A DNA stretch of 64,000 nucleotides, from NCBI GenBank assembly GCA_963770275.1, contig CAVYPD010000051.1:1-64000 (forward strand), read 5' to 3'. Each line of letters begins with the position of its first letter. Position 1 is the first letter of the stretch. Under the pieces are notes generated by a model, which saw only the letters and a program-made list of their open reading frames with translations, had not been told where the DNA came from and searched no databases. The position numbers and the translations under genes are program-made. Positions 61,826 to 64,000 of this stretch are shown in pieces. Source of the DNA: Roseiarcus sp963770275. GTDB taxonomy: Bacteria > Pseudomonadota > Alphaproteobacteria > Rhizobiales > Beijerinckiaceae.

Positions 61826-63143
61826 TTAGACCGTTACGGGCGCGGCCCTCATTCCGGCCAGGCCGAACACCCGGCGATAGCGCTCGACCTCCTCCGGGGG
61901 ACCCATGACCTTGTTGGGGTTGTCGGAGAGTTTGACGGCCGCGCGCCCGTCCGCCTCGACGACCTTGCAGACAAACGAGATCGCCTTGAGTTGCCCGTCC
62001 ACCCCGGCTGGCGCGCAACCGACAAAGTCGTTCGTCAAATTGGTGCCCCAGCCAATCGACACGTTGACTTGGCCCCGGAGCGCGCGCACCGAATCTTCGA
62101 TCGAATCGATGTCCATCGCGTCGGACAGCACGACAAGCTTCTCCCTCGGATCGCGGCCTCGTTCCTTCCACCAGTCGATGAGCTCCCGCGCCGCCGCGAT
62201 CGGCGACTTCGAATCGGGTCGAGCCCCCTTCCAGTCCGCCACCCAATCCGGCGCATTGTTGAGGAACGCAGTCGTGCCGAAGCAGTCCGGCAAGACGACC
62301 AGCAGGTTGCCTCCGTACATCTTCGCCCAGTCCTTCAGCACTTGATAGGGCGCCTCGAACAAGGCGTCGTCGTCCTCGGCGACCGCTGCATAGACCATCG
62401 GCAATTCGTGGGCGTTGGTGCCGATCGCCTCAAGCCCGGTGTCCAACGCGTGTTTGACGTTCGAAGTGCCGATAAAACTGGCGCCAAGCCCCTCTTGCAT
62501 CGCCTCGACGCACCAGCGGTGCCAGAGAAAGCTGTGCCGCCGGCGTGTGCCGAAATCCGACACTCTGACAGGCCCTCCCTCACGCTCGAGAATGCGCAGC
62601 CGCTCGACTTTCGACCACAGCTTGGCCTTGGCGCGGGCGTAGAGCACGTCGAGATCGAAGCGGCTCATGCGGCGCATGGCAGCGCGCGCCCTCAGTTCGC
62701 TGATGATGGCGAGGGCTGGGAATCTCCCACATTGTCGTGCCCGTCCAGGGGCCGGCGAAGCGGAGCTCATATTGCCCGTCGCGCTTGGTCAGTTCGTATT
62801 CGGGCAGCTGGAACGTCGCCAGCCACTCCATGAATTCAGGCTCGAAAATATGGCGGGTGCCGTAAAAAGTGTTGCCGGCGAGCCAGATCAGCTCGTTCTT
62901 GGCGAACCTCAGGGTGCGCGCATGATCGAGCTGGTCGATCAGCTCCCGCTCGTCCACGATATCCGCGAGTCTGACCGAGGTCGTCCGATTGATGAGCTGA
63001 AAAGCAACCTCGCGCTTAGGATGCAGTTTCCAGATCATCTGGAGCATCAGAAGCTTGTAAAAATCAGTGTCGAGCAGCGTCCGCACCGCGGGATCGATGC
63101 GAAACGTGTGATTATAGACGCGGGTTGCGATATCCGTGGCCAT
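61826..63143 (-). CDS. pncB: Nicotinate phosphoribosyltransferase (frameshift near 62722)
   Basis: NAD salvage enzyme joining nicotinate and PRPP. About 439 residues. ATG 63143 begins MATDIATRVYNHTFRIDPAV, then LDTDFYKLLMLQMIWKLHPK (family motif TDxYK), AFQLINRTTSVRLADIVDER. A frame change near 62722 separates GPWTGTTMWEI from ALAIISELRARAAMRRMSRF. Downstream: SDFGTRRRHSFLWHRWCVEA (phosphohistidine loop), LDTGLEAIGTNAHELPMVYA, KLVVLSDAMDIDSIEDSVRA and SIGWGTNLTNDFVG. All core motifs are present after joining. It is divergent from the lutA-like gene. Confidence 0.9.
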
Positions 63144-63217
63144 TATGCGAGTTTAAGGAGGCGAAGGCTGAGCGACAAGAGCGCGGGCGGCCCTCTGGGC
63201 CAAGGATCGATGAACAG

Positions 63218-64000
63218 ATGGATATGACGGGGGCCTCCCCAAGCCTGAAATCTCAGCCTCGCGTCGGACTGTTCGTCACCTGCCTCGTCGACATCATCCG
63301 GCCGAGCGTCGGATTTGCCGCGGTCAAACTGCTCGAAGACGCCGGCTGCAAGGTCGTCGTGCCGAGTCAAACCTGCTGCGGGCAACCGGCCTACAATGCC
63401 GGCGACCGCGAAAGCGCGAAAAGGCTGGCGCGGCAGGCGATCGATGCGTTCGAGGACTGCGACTACGTCGTCGCCCCGAGCGGCTCATGCGGCGGCATGC
63501 TGATCAAGCATTATCCCGAACTGTTCGCGGGCGAGCCGGATCTCGCGCTTCGCGCCGAGCGGTTCGCGGAAAAGACACACGAACTGATCAGCTTCCTGGT
63601 CGACGTCATGGGCGTCAAGAAGGTCGCGGCGCGCTATGACGGAACCGTCGCCTATCATGATTCCTGCGCGGGTCTGCGCGAGCTCGGGGTCAAAACGCAG
63701 CCTCGGCGGCTTCTGGCCGGAGTCGAGGGCCTGAAGCTGGTCGAACTGACCGATGCGGAGGTCTGCTGCGGCTTTGGCGGATTGTTCGCGACCAAATACG
63801 GCGAACTCTCGAACGCGATCGTGGCGCGCAAGGCCGACGACATCCGCAGCGTCCAACCCGATACGGTGCTCGCGGGCGATCTCGGGTGTCTCATGAACAT
63901 GGCCGGCAAGCTTCAGCGCGACGGATCGCCGATCAAGGCGCGTCACGTCGCCGAGATTCTGGCGGGAATGGCGGACGGACCGGCGATCGGCGAAGGCAAG
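63218..64000 (+). CDS. (Fe-S)-binding protein, LutA/YkgE family, cut by window end
   Basis: Subunit of the LutABC-type L-lactate dehydrogenase. ATG 63218 starts MDMTGASPSLKSQPRVGLFV. The two cysteine-rich CCG domains are visible: VPSQTCCGQPAYNAGDRESA near residue 45 and EVCCGFGGLFATKYGELSNA near residue 190, with AYHDSCAGLRELG and AGDLGCLMNMAGKL between and after. These bind an iron-sulfur cluster. At least 261 residues are present. The family is about 240-270, so the gene ends just beyond the window, with lutB expected next. No frameshift is seen. Confidence 0.85.
   Translation, partial: MDMTGASPSLKSQPRVGLFVTCLVDIIRPSVGFAAVKLLEDAGCKVVVPSQTCCGQPAYNAGDRESAKRLARQAIDAFEDCDYVVAPSGSCGGMLIKHYPELFAGEPDLALRAERFAEKTHELISFLVDVMGVKKVAARYDGTVAYHDSCAGLRELGVKTQPRRLLAGVEGLKLVELTDAEVCCGFGGLFATKYGELSNAIVARKADDIRSVQPDTVLAGDLGCLMNMAGKLQRDGSPIKARHVAEILAGMADGPAIGEGK

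Overview
The window is high-GC DNA from an alphaproteobacterium, most likely a Hyphomicrobiales (Rhizobiales) member. The inference rests on gene content: a B12-riboswitch-controlled cbtBA cobalt uptake locus, HisZ next to HisG, a MocD/MocE-type desaturase and Rieske ferredoxin, alphaproteobacterial PEP-CTERM proteins (PEPSTWAMMLLGFAG type), and mmsA beside a LysR gene. No rRNA, tRNA or CRISPR array was found.

Layout. (1) 446-4652 is a mobile-DNA graveyard: a decayed IS1182-type transposase, an intact IS110/IS1111-type element with readable 22-bp inverted repeats, and remnants of a phage terminase, a serine recombinase and its DUF2924 partner. (2) 4949-9511 is a branched-chain-amino-acid-type ABC importer (SBP, livH, livM, livG, livF). 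(3) 10105-25314 looks like one catabolic island. It holds an SDR, a ribose-type ABC importer (SBP, two permeases, double ATPase), GntR and IclR regulators, a DUF35 protein, a thiolase-fold protein lacking the usual nucleophilic cysteine, an SMP-30 lactonase, a tandem CaiB CoA-transferase, a nitroreductase and an MBL hydrolase. The parts suggest uptake, CoA activation and aldolytic C-C cleavage of an unknown carbon source. (4) 25342-34439 carries GH15, a five-PAS hybrid histidine kinase, Uma2, mmsA and a methyltransferase. (5) 34473-37899 has a LysR gene, a cobalamin riboswitch, cbtB, cbtA, a histidine phosphatase and an unknown exported protein. (6) 38052-43994 is small accessory genes: PEP-CTERM, duplicated Gly/Asn-rich exported proteins, SnoaL, an amidinotransferase and SDRs. 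(7) 44091-51721 has the MocDE pair, two flavoenzymes, an Ivy-type lysozyme inhibitor, HD and tyrosine-phosphatase domains, tag and acuI. (8) 52099-53890 is a PEP-CTERM cluster, half decayed. (9) 53897-64000 is mostly housekeeping: NUDIX, MgtC, hisG/hisZ, an MscS-type channel, an Ada-like methyltransferase, pncB and a lutA-like gene cut by the window end.

About thirty otherwise complete genes carry one to three apparent frameshifts, several being one extra base in a short homopolymer. This fits indel-prone sequencing or assembly better than mass pseudogenisation. Such genes are therefore given as single CDS spanning the shift, with approximate shift positions.

The least explained structure is a two-copy extragenic element (about 43060-43190 and 51767-51880). 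Each copy sits just downstream of a gene stop, in the gene's orientation. Each has 10-bp iterons in direct then inverted order, a T-run, and a hairpin whose stem differs between copies while its 19-nt loop (GACTTTTCAAYGGGTTACG) is conserved.
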